A DNA stretch of 64,000 nucleotides from assembly GCA_958450365.1 (NCBI GenBank), contig CAUEEP010000886.1, positions 641,501 through 705,500 of the forward strand, read 5' to 3'. Shown piece by piece: positions 23,840-35,465 of this stretch. The stretch's first letter is position 1; every line of letters begins with the position of its first letter. The DNA is from Mesorhabditis belari. Its lineage: Eukaryota > Nematoda > Chromadorea > Rhabditida > Rhabditidae. A program made the translations under genes and the position numbers. Under the pieces are notes generated by a model. The model was not told the DNA's origin. It saw nothing but the letters and a program-made list of their open reading frames with translations, and made no database searches.

Positions 23840-25075
23840 ATTTCCTTACTCATGCAGAACTCTAAAACGAACTTGCCACTGACAATCTGTCCATATAGAG
23901 CGCCTTCTCGACCAAACAGAGAATGAATACATAGAATAATTTCGACTCGCTCCATCCTTGAACTTTTGCCGATTGAGTTTGCGTTATTTGATAGCTTTGA
24001 TCTTTTGCTCTGTGAAATAATATGAAAAATCAGACAAAAGATTTATTTGAGCTCCGCACGAAATCATAAAGTTTTAGTTCTTGTCCAATGCTCGATTCCC
24101 AGCCTGCCCCATAGCCCTAGATAAAAAAATAATTCAGCTAACAAAATTGACTAACTTTACGCTGCTATTTGCTTCATGTTCCACGAGCGAAGCACTAAAC
24201 CAAAATAATTGTTTTTTGAAAAGAAAAAAACTCACGGTCATTTGTAGGATGACGGTCTATCGACTTTGAGATTATGACCACTTTCCAAATAAAAACTAAA
24301 ACCATTTTTAGAAAAGTTGAACGAAGAAAAGCCCACTTTGTGACTCTTTTGCAGTGAATGGCTTCAGGTGGAGGCGGGTTTACAGAATTCACGAACTAAA
24401 TTTGTTAGGATTATCAAAAAAGTGGCTTCTAGTAGTTACTAAATCTTTGGGTTGTTGCTGAATGGGGCGTGTGTGTTTCCCTCTGTTTTGACTTGGCTGA
24501 AGCGACTGCTGTTGCGTTGTGGTAGTTGCAGTGTCCCAACGTGATTGTCGTGTATTATTCCCTTTGCTGTGTCCGAGCGAGTTGTTATCTGGTTGAATTT
24601 TGGCTGTCACAACCTCCACAGTAACCGGAGCCGCCGTTTTTGTCGCTAAAATTGATCAAGTAGACACAAAATGGATAAAAAGTACGGCACCCCCATTCGC
24701 CGTCTTGAGATTTACTGAGCAATCGCGCTTCTGGCTTTGCAAGAGATGGATTGCTACTCTAAAATTACAAAGGAACTAACAAATACAAAGTTCTTAGTTC
24801 AAATAACATCCTTCACGTGAAATTCAAGCAAAATAGAATTTGACCCCTCTATGTGCAGATCGAGATTTTGAGACGAATTGTCCGCCAATCGGCTTTGTAG
24901 AGGTTTTGTTAGTTCTCATGCAAACTAAAATATTCACAGTTAACGTTGATAAATCCGGTAACAAAAAGAAACAATATGAGTATGGTGAAAGTGAGCAAAA
25001 ACCGACAATGATTGTTCCGAGTATTGGCAGCAAGCGTAACAGAAAGAGAAAATCAACCATAGCCGAATAGAATAA
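23840..25075 (-). pseudogene. Second copy of spinster exon 1 and the unidentified neighbour
   Basis: 23855-23940 matches the minus-strand spinster exon 1 at 11640-11735 (YMDRL region) but loses its start: the sequence jumps from ATAATTTCG to CTCGCTCCATCC. 24000-25075 matches 12060-13060. This copy keeps a longer Gln/Thr-rich segment (RQSRWDTATTTTQQQSLQPS) than the first, and reads SNPSLAKPEARLLSKSQD in another exon. The donor after the signal-peptide-like exon is lost through a 6-bp deletion. Confidence 0.6.
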
Positions 25076-25598
25076 AGAATACGAAATGTGGGGTTTGATT
25101 CCAATCTTGCGTCATCTAGCAAAAATTAAATGCAGATTCATGGCACCCACTAAAATGCAAATTTGAGTGCTGTTTGCACACTCAAATTTTTATCAGTTTT
25201 TTATCAGATTAACAGTTTTCACACAGGCTGTCACTATTTAGAGTGCCTATTAAAGCATTTAATTCCAGAATCAGAAACACCCAAACCTTTGAAAGTAATG
25301 ATCTCTCCTTTTGTGAGTGAAATGTTTACCCTCGATCTCTCCAAGTCTTTGTGTTCGCGCGGATAGAGAATTTGTGCTAAACGTAGGGAGAGATATCTGC
25401 TAAATGCTAATTTCCTCTTTTAAATGTAAATTTACGGGTTTTCATGCAAATTTTGGCTTACTTTTCGGGCTTACTGTTGCCGTGGTTGCCTGCTTCTTGA
25501 TTCCGTTAAAACGTAACAAAAAACTTTATTCGTTCTTTATTCCTTATTTGTTTTATTCCATTCGATTCTTTAATTTCATTGCATATTCCTTCAGATCG

Positions 25599-28500
25599 AT
25601 GGATGCTCCGCCTCATCATTCGAAATGTCAGAAGCTGATTGTTGTGTTGATTCTATTCTTCATCAATCTACTCAAATATGCTGATCGATCTACCATTGCA
25701 GGTGCTTTTGATTCGTAAACATGCATAGAAAAAGTTTAAACGATTTTCTTTATTAAAATTTGATCTAAATGTGATATAAAAATGTACAACTTGGATTTCT
25801 TTCTTTCTATTTCTTTTTAGACTAATACAAAATCCAATTGATATAATTTCAGTTCTTCTCACCGACATTCAAAGTTTTTATGAAATCGACAATGGTAAGG
25901 GTGGATTACTTCAAACGGTTCTTATCGTATCTAGCACGTTGTTCAGTCCAATCTTTGGATACTTAGGAGATAGGTAAGTATAAAATGAATAGTTCTTCAG
26001 CTGAAAGTTTCTTTTAGATACACACGTAAATGGATTATGGTCGTCGGAATACTAGTATGGGTGCTGACCGTGTTCGCATCAACATTTGTGGCTAAAGAGG
26101 TAAATTGAATTAACTCGCAATAGATAACAACGTTTATTTAGTACTTTTGGCTGTTTCTCCTTATGCGCAGTGTTTGCGGAATCGGTGAAGCCTCATATAC
26201 GGTCGTTGCTCCTACGATAATTGGTGATATGTACATTGGAAAAGCGCGCTCATGGATGTTAATGTTGTTCTATATGGTCAGCTCATTTGGAAGGTTTGAT
26301 GCATTTGAATGATGCAAGTAAAATATTGTGCACTTCAGTGGAATTGGTTACATCTTTGGATCACAAATGGCAAGACAACTTGGAGGGTGGCAATGGGGAA
26401 TGAGGGTAATACCGTTATTTGGTGCGTTTATATAATATCTATAATTGTTCCAATCCAATTTCATTTTTAAATTTTAGGCGTAGCTTCTGTCATTCTGATT
26501 GTATTATTTGTATTTGAACCAGAACGAGGACTGAATGAATCATCGGTAAATTAAAGACATTGCTATTGATCTTGTTAATTTTAGAATTCTACACGCAAAG
26601 AGGACATGAAGAATGCATCTTTGAAGGTAAAAATCAAGACGTACTTTTGTGATCTATGGGCTCTCATGAAAAAGTAAGATTTAAAACCTCTTTGTCAAAA
26701 GAAAGTCTTCAATTTTAGTTGCACCTACCTTTTCTCGACAATTGCCTATACATGCATTGTTTTTGTGACTGGCACACTTTCATGGTAACCTTCTGAATGA
26801 TTCAACCGTATTTTTTTTATTTTAAGGTGGGTCCCTACAGCAATTCAACATGCCAAAGCTCACGAAATGAAGCTCAATTCTACAAGTCTTCTGGATGAAA
26901 AGAATAAAGGGAAGTTAGTATACAACAATTTCAATCGAATAATCAATAACTTTAGTATTGCTCTCTACTTTGGAATCGTCACAATTGCTGGTGGAATCGT
27001 TGGAATAATTATGGGTTCAGTTTTGTCAACGGTATGGCATCTTGCTTTTAGTGCCACACCTTAAATAATTTCTAGTTGCTACGTAGTGGAAAGTTGTGCT
27101 TCAAATGTTGTCAAACAAAACGATCCGATCCAATTATTTGTACCCTTGGAGCGCTCATCGCAACTCCATTTCTTTTTGGTGGATTACATATAATCAAAGT
27201 GTCTGTCGTGGCTAGCTACGTATGTTTATTTTCCGTTAATAAGTTAATAATTCGATCAACGAAATACTTATTTCACAATGAAGCAGCCATAATCCCCATT
27301 CAGTTCATCTCCTTCTTCGATTCTTTGTCCTCATCCTCCTTTGCTTCCTTCGACTCGCTGTTTCAAGGCAATTTTACCCTAAAATGTTCAATCAAACTAG
27401 CCACTTTTATATTTAAGCCAACGTTTTTACATTCTTTCGTTTCAGCCTTTTTTTTCTTTTGATCTTCTTTCTTTCAAATTTCTCACCTTTCCCATTGTAG
27501 ATCGGCGCTGCCTTTGTGAACGGGTTTGTCGGCAACTAAACATTCCAAAATTCCCCAAAACAAATCAAATCTGACGTTGCTGCTGCTCCAGTGACGCCTT
27601 CTGTTGCTTTATTCCTTGTGACAACAATTTTTGCGGGAGGAGTAGGCAAGATTTTGAAAGGAATCGCTGAAGGACGGGGTCTTAAATCAAAATCACTTCC
27701 AAAATCAAACTTTTAAACGACCATTTACGGCGTTACAGGATCTTTTTCAGATAAAAGTCGGAGACTCGAATCATCCTCATCCGTTTCTTCTATTGTTTTC
27801 TCCATGTCTTGACTTCTTGGCTTCTTTCTTAAAAACAAGCTTCAGTTTTAAAATCCCCATCACAAATATTACCTTTGCCTTGCCTCACATCAAAAGTGCC
27901 GTTAGAAGAAAGAATGTTGTACTGAATGTTATGGCCTCTAAAATTTGAATAAAACAAGTAACTAAGTGTAAAAGTAAACAAAAAAGCAAAATAAGCTTAA
28001 AATTTATCTGATTCGAACCTTTAAATCGCCGAGCCGAGAAGAAATTATGAAATGATGACATGGATATTTTTTTCCTTTTATATGACGAGTTAAATTCAAA
28101 TTTAGTTCTTTGAAATTGGGATTTCAGCATATATTAAAATTTTTATTCTAGTTTAGGTCTTCATGTTCGTTGTTATTATCGGACTTTGCTTCAGTTGGGC
28201 CATCAATGCCGAGCTACGAATGACGATTATTGTTCCATGGAGGTTCGTTCATATTCTTTTTAGATTACACTTAATACTTTAGACGTAATTCAGCAAATGC
28301 ATGGGAAATGCTGATTTCACGTTTGATCCCTGGACCATATCTCGTTGGATTGGTAATGCATACTGTATCTGCTAAAATTTCTTGTGTTTGTTTAGCTTTC
28401 TGATCGAATAAGATTGAGCGACTCTCCAGGAGATTCATTTGATGCTTTGTTACAGGCTTTTTACATTCCTTCTGCACTTTGTGGAATTTCGGTGAGTTGT

Positions 28501-29638
28501 TATACAATCCGTATCACATCAACTTCGCGTACTAAGACACCCAACCAAGACAAATTCTCGATCGGCTTGAGGTGGGGCGAGCGGCTTGGCCATTCCATCA
28601 CATTGAGGCCATTCGCCATGGGCGCATTGTCCTGTTGAAATTTGTAGGCTGTTTGAGGTTTTGTGCCATAAATGGAAGCAAACTTGTATCCAAAACATCG
28701 ACGTAGTCTTGGCTGCTCATTCAGTTGGAGATAAAGCGCAAATCGACCAACCCATTGGCACAGAAAGTTGCCCAACACATGACATTTCCTCCTCCGAAAT
28801 TTCTTTTTTCCAAAAAAGATTGGATCTTTCCTTAAATTTCGCCAATAGTGAGTGTAACCAATTTTCCATGAATGCTGTTAGCAATGTGCCGGACATCTCG
28901 ATCAGAAAGCTTCTTCTGACAGTTTTTTCGGTTCTTTTTTCCATATTGTTTTTCAAAGTATCTGGCAATCGTTTGATGAGAAGATTTCACTTTTGTAGCA
29001 ATTTTGTAGCACGATTGGAAACTCCTTGACTATGTAGAAGATCAATTTGGTCTTTTTGATAATCGGTTAACGATCCACCAGGTGCCGTTTACCTGAAAAA
29101 GTTCAATATTACAGTGGTAGAGAAGAAAACTAAGTAAAAAAAGCAACAAAGACGAAAAAATCTAATGGTTCAGATGATGTGATACGGTCATTTCCCTATC
29201 TTTTTGAGTTTTAAAATTGTTGCTCAAGAACAAATCCTCGGTTTTTATACGTTGTTTGGCATGCAAAATCATAAAAAAGAACAAAACTTCCCATCAAGCA
29301 TTAAGAAACTACGTAGTTAGGCGGTGGTCCAAATGATGTGATACGGACTGTAATAATGACAATCAAAACTGTTGTTTCAATTTAGGCATTGTTCTTTATA
29401 ATTGCTGCGACTACAGTATTAAGAGATCAAGCAAGGTTCCGCATTGAAATTGGTATGATTTTTTTCATTTTACTGCTATTTGTTAATCATTTTAGGTATT
29501 CACGATGGAATTTCATCGGCAAAAGATGTCGGAACAAAAGGAAATGCAAATAATAATTACGAATTGGAAGAGGCCACTTATGAAAATAAGACCTTTAAAA
29601 CAACTGAGATTTCGAGTGGAGAAAGTAATGTAATATAG
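25599..29638 (+). CDS. Spinster-like MFS transporter, copy 2
   Basis: Lysosomal-type 12-helix MFS transporter. Exons 25599-25701, 25853-25973, 26018-26099, 26142 onward and the later ones join in phase. They give [59 protein letters not shown] (MFS A-loop), [171 protein letters not shown] and a hydrophilic tail ending at 29636-29638. No stop or lost splice site was found. It lacks the GDAS of the conserved GDASGPY motif near the last helices, and a Tc1-like element sits in one of its last introns (28505-29350). The 939-bp intron after VSVVASY holds antisense remnants. Likely expressed, if the Tc1 intron is still spliced. Confidence 0.82.
27260..27500 (-). pseudogene. Antisense Lys/Glu-rich remnant in spinster copy 2 intron
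   Basis: Opposite-strand segment matching 17820-18110 and 39180-39300 ([17 protein letters not shown] and neighbours). Too decayed to give a continuous protein. Confidence 0.4.
27510..27990. other. Extra block in copy 2 intron: small plus ORF and spinster 3' exons antisense
   Basis: Plus strand: after CGGCGCTGCCTTTGTGAACG a frame reads SDVAAAPVTPSVALFLVTTI then FAGGVGKILKGIAEGRG and stops at about 27715, a hydrophobic segment I cannot name. Minus strand (27990-27720): LEAITFSTTFFLLTALLM, then KKPRSQDMEKTIEETDEDDS, resembling the last helix and tail of a spinster protein. Copies 1 and 3 lack most of the block, so they probably lost it. Confidence 0.4.
28505..29350 (-). mobile_element. Tc1-like transposon, internally deleted, in spinster copy 2 intron
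   Basis: Inverted ends CAATCCGTATCACATCA and TGATGTGATACGGACTG, flanked by TA (28503-28504, 29351-29352). Copies 1 and 3 show the empty site (GAGTTGTTATA.. AACAATCAAAACTG). The 846 bp are about half a usual Tc1. The transposase lies on the minus strand. Confidence 0.9.
28530..29090 (-). pseudogene. Tc1-type transposase remnant
   Basis: Minus-strand pieces run SLTDYQKDQIDLLHSQGVSN (N-terminal helix-turn-helix), MSGTLLTAFMENWLHSLLAK, FCANGLVDLRFISN, YVDVLDTSLLPFMAQNLKQ, FQQDNAP and MEWPSRSPHLKPIENL. QQDNAP and WPxRSPxLxPIENL are the Tc1 DDE signatures. Frame changes and a central deletion make it inactive. Confidence 0.85.
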
Positions 29639-29751
29639 TTAAGTGATTAATTGTTGTTTCTGTTTTTTTCTGCTTTTGCTTTGTTTATGATTTCGGGTAT
29701 TACACAACTAAAAAACGTGCAGAAAAGTTATCCCTTTGAAAGCACTTCTCG

Positions 29752-30728
29752 TCAAATAGCCTTGACTTGCTCTTGTAAAACGGCACGTTCCTTGTGTGGT
29801 TCACGGTTGACCTCATCAAACGAAGTAGCTTAAAACCAACAAATAACACAACTAAAACTCACAAGTCATCATGGTAGTACAACGGACGTTTCGTTTCAGC
29901 TCTGATTTCGCTCTAAAATTGGACATTAAACCAAAAAATAACAGCAGCTGATTTACTTTGGCTTATGAGCAGGATTGGGAAACAAATTGAAAATCGTTCC
30001 GACGGTGTTCGTGAAGAGAGTCGTGTCTTGCTCAAACAGCTTATCATAAACAACTTCCAAGCTCTCTGTAAAATAAGAAAAATTTTGTTACTAGAACCAA
30101 AAAAACCAAGAATGTTCCACACATCAAAATGTTCCTATTCAAACGGCCGCTGATCGAGCATCTTTTCACCGTTGCACACCAAGAAAAGCGCGCCGATGTG
30201 CGTTGCTTCTCTTTCAAGTGGATCGCCCATCTCCAGAAAATCTAAAACAAATAGCTATCAAAAAGTTAATGAAATTAAAAATTGAAATAAAAGTTGAAAT
30301 TAAAAACTGATCTTCCTGGAAGTGAATTGATAAAATGAGTCAAAACTTTGGGTGTGAAGGTTCCAATCAATTAAAATTTCAGTGAGATTTGAGCAGTAAC
30401 CTCAGTGGATTCAGATCTGGGTGTCATCAATCGGTATCGTTCTTGCTCTTCCTTCGGCCCTCGATCTTGGCTCAGCGCCCGACTTTGTACTCGTCTCAAT
30501 TCCTGGTTAGCCGCGAAAGCAGTCTGAAATTCAGACTCTAAGCAAGATATTGACCAAAACAAAGTTACTTCACAAGCAGTTACTTCGTTACACATTAAGA
30601 ATACCAACTTCAACAAAGTTCAAGTTGACTGACGTCATTGTCGGAGTTGCCAGATAAACTAAAAAAAAAGACCTAATTACCAGAGACAAAAACCCACTTG
30701 AGGCTTGTCTATCTAGCTGGTCGTCCAT
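29752..30728 (-). CDS. Unidentified protein with coiled-coil C-terminus
   Basis: Exons on the minus strand read MDDQLDRQASSG, LSGNSDNDVSQLEL, FQTAFAANQELRRVQSRALS then QDRGPKEEQERYRLMTPRSE, DFLEMGDPLEREATHIGALF then LVCNGEKMLDQRP, ESLEVVYDKLFEQDTTLF then FNLFPNPAHKPK, and SFDEVNREPHKERAVLQEQV then KAI and TGA at 29752-29754. Charged and helical with no signal peptide, so probably cytosolic. I recognise no family. The start lies about 110 bp downstream of the stop of the upstream minus-strand gene (30841-31253), a spacing seen in nematode operons. The 3' half is duplicated at 18890-19395. Exon phases were not all verified and the TGA could be premature. Confidence 0.5.
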
Positions 30729-30840
30729 TTTGAGCCACTACTCTGTGGTTTTCCTCTTTACCTGTATGATGAATGTTATTCGTTGGTGCCTGAATTCAAA
30801 TTGAAATCGAATCCGAAAACTAGAACCACCTCTTTCTCTT

Positions 30841-31253
30841 TTATCTCTCGTCCATCTGCGTTTTATTCTCTTCTAGAAGCGGCGCCTTCTCGTTTACGGT
30901 TTGATACTAGATATGAAAAATAATAGAAATGAAATAAAAGTACTTACTGTAGTTGATGGCGCTGTAGCTGTAGGAACTTCCTAAAATGGCAGTCAATGAC
31001 AAATCAGTATAGGCAAAAAGTTATTACGACTTCAACGACAGGCGTCTCTGGAATGTCAATGGTTGGTTGTTCTATCAAATAGCGAGGTGAACGGAAAACC
31101 TAAATAGTTATAACTTTCAGAATTAAAGTCAAAAACCGACATTATTATTGATGTTGAGTTTGGCAATTGGTGCGACTCTTTGGAGTCGTTTCGGCACTTT
31201 TAATTGGGCGACGGAGCCTCTCATCGGATTGGATTGTTCGATATCCTAAAAGT
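30841..31253 (-). CDS. Unidentified gene, 5' truncated, upstream of the coiled-coil gene
   Basis: Minus-strand exons read DIEQSNPMRGSVAQLKVPKR then LQRVAPIAKLNINNN, VFRSPRYLIEQPTIDIPETP then VVEV, EVPTATAPSTT and YQTVNEKAPLLEENKTQMDE then R and stop (30841-30843). The acidic PLLEEN resembles a dileucine sorting signal, but that is only a short match. The 5' end would lie above 31253, where a Tc-type element now sits, so the gene is probably beheaded. Confidence 0.45.
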
Positions 31254-31299
31254 TTATGTTTAATAATGGAAATCTTTAACTATGAGATTAAATCAGGGA

Positions 31300-32037
31300 C
31301 TGGCTAGTTATACTTGATCCGATGGTGTTTGGAACTCGAAACTTTGGCGGTGGTTCTGTGATGGTTTGGGCCGCCTTTTGGGCTGATGGAACGGTCGCTC
31401 TGAAGATGGTTTCGAATCGGATCTTGAACAATTGCTTGTTGCCGTTTTTGCTCCTAAATCCAACCGTTCCCAATTTGTTTCAATACGACAACGCGTCAAT
31501 TCATTGAGTCGGAGACACCCGAGATTGGCTGAACAACAACAACATTGCAACTTTGGACTGACCCGCTCGATCTCCTGACGTCAATCCGATAGGGAATTTA
31601 TGCCGAATACTTGTCCAAGCTGCCTACAAAAATCATCATCAGCTTCAAGACGTATATTTGTACCTAAAACAGCGATCCGTTTGGCCTAAAGCTATCTCGA
31701 CGTCTTTGCTTTTCAAAACCTCATCAATTCAATGCCAGACCGCATTTTTCAAGTTCTGGTGCGTGTACAGATTATTAGTTTTGATTCTTTACCTTTGATT
31801 GTTAATTTGTGTCGATAAATAAAAATATTTTCATAGTGCGTTTAAGAGTTTGAAACGGTTGATTTGCCAAAAAGTTTTTATTTTGAAAATTTTTACTTTT
31901 TACAGTATGCTTATTTTTCGTGTTTTTAGGTTTTAAGCCATGCTCTTTCTAATAGAAAAAGATTAATAGTTGTAGCGGTGTTCAAAATGCAAAATTCGCT
32001 ATTTTAGAGGGTGCGCTTAAGAATTTGAAACGCACTG
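31300..32037 (+). mobile_element. Tc3/Tc1-like transposon fragment
   Basis: Plus-strand transposase C-terminus: MVFGTRNFGGGSVMVWAAFW, YDNASIH, WLNNNNIATLDWPARSPDVN with PIGNLCRILVQAAYKNHHQL, then about 280 bp to a 3' end whose complement is CAGTGCGTTTCAAATTCTTA next to TA (32038-32039). GGGSVMVW, DNASIH and DWPARSPD are Tc-family signatures. IGNL replaces IENL at the last catalytic position. No 5' end found. Confidence 0.85.
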
Positions 32038-33459
32038 TATAACGGGGATAAATTACCGTAACCCGAAAAAGAAAAAGAGCAAAATTAAATTTTTTTGCTA
32101 CAATCAAACCATTTTCGTTATTTTTATCACATGAACTAATATTTCTTTTCCAGATAATGTCCAAGCCAAAGCAAAAAAGTAGGAAGGCAAGCCAACAAAT
32201 TCGAAATTTTCACGAACAGTTTGAGAAAGCCATCACATTGAGAAAAGACGACAATGTGATCAAACAAATGCGACAACTTGAAGCTACACGGAGAATTATC
32301 CACAAAAACAAACGAGCTACACTCTTGAAAAAGCTCTAACTTGCCAGGAAAATCCGAAGAAAATACCAGTGAGAACGAATCAATAATGTTACCGAACATC
32401 AACATAAAGTCCTTTCACCAATTCAATCTTGAAGGCAGGAAAGGCGCCATTCGTCAATACGTCTGGCCAATCGAGCCTGAAAAATGTGTTCCGCCAATTC
32501 TGCATCATCTCGAGGCCATCGGTTATGGCAACTTAATTTATAAAGCCATGGTTTTTGAAGCAAACGAGTGTCTTGTTATGGCTAGCAAAATCGCGTTTGA
32601 AGAATTGGCTCTACGCCTTGGCTTTTCGAAATCCTTTAAATCTGAAGATTTGAATGGACTCGAGTTGAAAAAGTTAGGTTCGCATAGGCTCGACTTCCAA
32701 GCTATTACGATTTCCCAAAGATGTATACGCCTATGTGAATGCTTAGAAACCTTTGATGATTTCTGCAAAATCTCCTCAGTGACAAATTCGAAACTATCGG
32801 ATAAAGAGATTAGCTCAACAAGCGATACATGCAAAAGTCTGCTGGGAAAAATGGAAGAACTCGATATTGGTACACGTTCAGTAAAAGCTTATGTTGGATT
32901 GCATCATCTACCCGAGTTTTTGAAAACTAACAAGTGCTTAGCCAATATGGGTGAAGAAGTTTTGGAGTCGATGCATTCAATTTTTGGGCAAATTTGCGAG
33001 AAAATAAAGTGTGAAGAAAAACTACAAGTGCTAAAATATGCCGCACAAAAATTCGCTCTAAACGTTTTATTATCTGACCTGGGACATTTTAATTGATCTT
33101 GTTTTTAATGTTGTTATTTTACTAAACTTTAAAATTTTATTTCAAAAAGTTTAACATAAACGTTGCAAACTGTGCGCTCATTCCTTTCTGAGATTAATTC
33201 CTATCCAGGCCTGAAAAATTCAAACGCAACGCATTCAAACGCAAAGTTCATAAAAAAACAACCTAACTTAAATCCGCAGAGATCGACACATCATCTTGAA
33301 AAGAAGAAAAATAATGAAAATGGTTTGATTGTAGCAAAAAAAATTTGATTTGATTTGAATTTGTTTTGAAATTTGAATTGAATTGAAAAAACTTGATTTT
33401 AAAAAAATTTTGCTCTTTTTCTCTTTCGGGTTACAGTAATTTATCCGCGTTATAGTGTG
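32033..33459 (+). mobile_element. RAG1-like element, internally deleted derivative
   Basis: Ends are long inverted repeats: ATAACGGGGATAAATTACCG then TAACCCGAAA on the left, its near-complement on the right (CTTTCGGGTTACAGTAATTT then ATCCGCGTTAT), with inverted homology continuing to about 90 bp. Just outside, both sides carry CAC at equal spacing (CACTGTATAACG, and CACACTATAACG on the complement), so the element may begin with CAC. The first bases also serve as the end of the Tc-type element before it. Confidence 0.65.
32157..33093 (+). pseudogene. RAG1-like transposase with central domain deleted
   Basis: Starts MSKPKQKSRKASQQIRN, matching the basic N-terminus at 15433, runs into stops after ATLLKKL, then another frame (32341-33093) holds the C-terminal part: AIRQYVWPIEPEKCVPPILH, IGYGNLIYKAM, SEDLNGLELKKL, and KAYVGLHHLPEFLKTNKCLA with NMGEEVLESMHSIF. 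The region with Asp, Asp and CxxC is gone. Here the RAG1-like spacing from the second His of HH to the Glu of VLES is 20 residues, as between H942 and E962 of RAG1. Confidence 0.7.
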
Positions 33460-33790
33460 CCATAACCCAGAAACCACACTTTTATTTTCAAAAGGTTATC
33501 ACTTTTCATAGGGTTTATCAATTTTTATGTTTTTAGTATCAAAAGAGAGAGAAAAACCCGTAGAATAAACCTTGCGGTTTGCATTTTTGCTTTAGGCTTT
33601 TGCTTTCAAAATTTTGCTTCAACAATAAAATATGGCTGAAATTTAACACGGTAAAATCACTAAACTCGATTTTTAAAAAATTTGTCGAAGGGATTTCAAA
33701 AATTCTTTTATTTTTGGATTCAGCACATTTTTCTGCGTCAACTGGCTATTCAAACGTAAAAATCGTATAGAAAACACATTTTCGCGCGGA
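33460..33790. repeat. Dispersed repeat (ATTCAGCACATTTTTCTGCG)
   Basis: The last 80 bp (CAGCACATTTTTCTGCGTCA, GGCTATTCAAACGTAAAAAT, GCGCGGATGTGC) recur at 17125-17205 inside the RAG1-like element and, more diverged, at 60480-60595. No gene seen. Confidence 0.65.
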
Positions 33791-34290
33791 TGTGCATTGC
33801 CAATTGCAAGCGCTGATCCAATGTAACTTCCGCTCAAAAAACCAAGTCCACGGAAAATTTGGCTTCATAGACTCTCATCAGACTTTACACTCTTGAACCC
33901 AGCCATTTGTTTTTCGAGTTTCGCCAACACAGTTTGCACCAAGCCGCCTTGCTAATCATTTACATCATAGTAGTCTTGTTTTTTTAGAACACCTAAAGAG
34001 TTTTTAATCTATTTAGTAATTTTTATCTTGAAAATAATTAAGTGTTTCACGAAGCATTGGGGAAAATTTATATTGCAAGCTATTTAATAGAATGTGGTTA
34101 TGATTCGTTTCATGATTCACAATATTTTTGGTGAAGAATTGGAGAAATTTGAAAATAAAATCGAAACGTCAAAACTGGGAGGACAATTAAAATTCGAAAC
34201 TCTTCAAAGTGTATTAACTATTCAGAAATCTACTGCAGTCGTTTTCAATTTTGTGCCCCATTTCCTAACAGAATAGCTTTTAATTTTGTC
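33790..34290 (-). pseudogene. Third, deleted copy of the minus-strand spinster gene
   Basis: 33795-33900 matches the exon coding GLGFLSGSHIGSAL; it is followed after a deletion directly by the DYYDVNDSQGGLVQ exon (about 33930-33975) and then by the flank seen at 11410-11600 and 21137-21300. Several exons are gone. Confidence 0.75.
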
Positions 34291-34704
34291 AGTTACTATA
34301 CATTTGGAGTGACCTCCCCGTGCCCCCCTTGGCCACAAAAGTGTCCCCCAAGTGCCCCCTATCAGTTTTTGATCATTTTTTTTATTTCAACATAAATTTT
34401 GCTTTTTTTATTTTTCGCTCATAAAAGCGCATGTTGCGCACGTGCCCATCAACAAAAAACCTTCCAATAGCGGCTAATTTCAGACTTTTATGTAATTTTT
34501 GTGGTAGGGGGCTACCCCCTAGGGCGTAATTTTACCATTTCCTCTTTGTTTTTTTCGTTTTTTGGGTGCAAATATGATGTTTCTGATTTAGATGCCGAAG
34601 ATACAGCAACAACATTGCAAATGCCCACATGGGACACATGAACCGAACTATGAACGCAACATCAGGACCACTCCACGCGGCAAAAGTAGGTTTTGGTACT
34701 AGGG

Positions 34705-35465
34705 CAGTTGGTGGGAGCACTTGAAATTTTCTCAAATGTAGTTTTTCTTTCTCTTGCATATTCAAATAAAACATAAAAACCTTTCAAAATTTGAGTTAGT
34801 ATTTGATGATGATTTTTCGATAAATAAATCCTCCCAAAGACGTGTTAAATCTGAGGATCCGAAGGACTCTGACAAGCAAATTTTTCATGATTTTTAAAGT
34901 CCTATACATTAAATGAATGTTGCTCAACACTTAAATTATCATAAAAATGTGAAAGTTTGCAAAAAAAAGCAAAAAATTTCGGCCGCACGCGGACTTGAAC
35001 TAGGATTGACAAGCGCCGAGGGCGAGGATACAATCCACTACCCCGTCCGGTCGGTCCCTCGCAGCCACGAGAAGTCCCTTTGAACCCCTCGGACCCGATT
35101 TTTCGAAAAATGCGAAAAAATACCAAAAGTTCAAATGCGTTTTTACAAAGATTTTAAATACAGAAAATAAAAAATAAAAAACACGTATCCCCTAACTTGT
35201 CAAGGTGGCGTTTTGTAGATAGGTCACATACCCCAGATCGATTCCGAGTCCAAACAGTTCCCTTGTGAGAGTCACGTGCCTCTGAGGTGCGGAGCCAAAG
35301 CTTAGGCAAATATAGGGACATGCAAAGTTTTTCAAAACAAAAAAGTTACTCCAATACATAAGTTTTTTTAATTAAAAAGATAACTAAAAATGTTTTTTCG
35401 TGATCAGCGCCATCAATTACCCTAGAAAAACTACATTTGAGAAAATTTTAAGTGCTCCCCCCAAC
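34705..35465. mobile_element. Element with GGGAGCACTTGAAATTTTCT arms
   Basis: Left arm TTGGTGGGAGCACTTGAAAT then TTTCTCAAATGTAGTTTTTC; right arm is the near-complement ending TAAGTGCTCCCCCCAAC. It contains the tRNA-like stretch 34977-35070 and a fragment (GTCACGTGCCTCTGAGGTGC) of the folded core of 19396-19871. Confidence 0.65.
34977..35070 (-). repeat. tRNA-like (SINE-type) sequence
   Basis: On the minus strand GGACGGGGTAGTGGATTGTA followed about 40 nt later by AGTTCAAGTCC resembles a pol III A-box/B-box pair, with a CTC triplet where an anticodon could be. The acceptor arms do not pair, so it is more likely a SINE head or decayed tRNA than a working gene. Confidence 0.4.

Noticed and set aside
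30371..30616. Minus-strand ORF with N-terminal hydrophobic MLKLVFLMCNEVTACEVTLF
   Set aside because: Only the part from FQTAFAANQ onward looks coding; the hydrophobic start is intron read-through.
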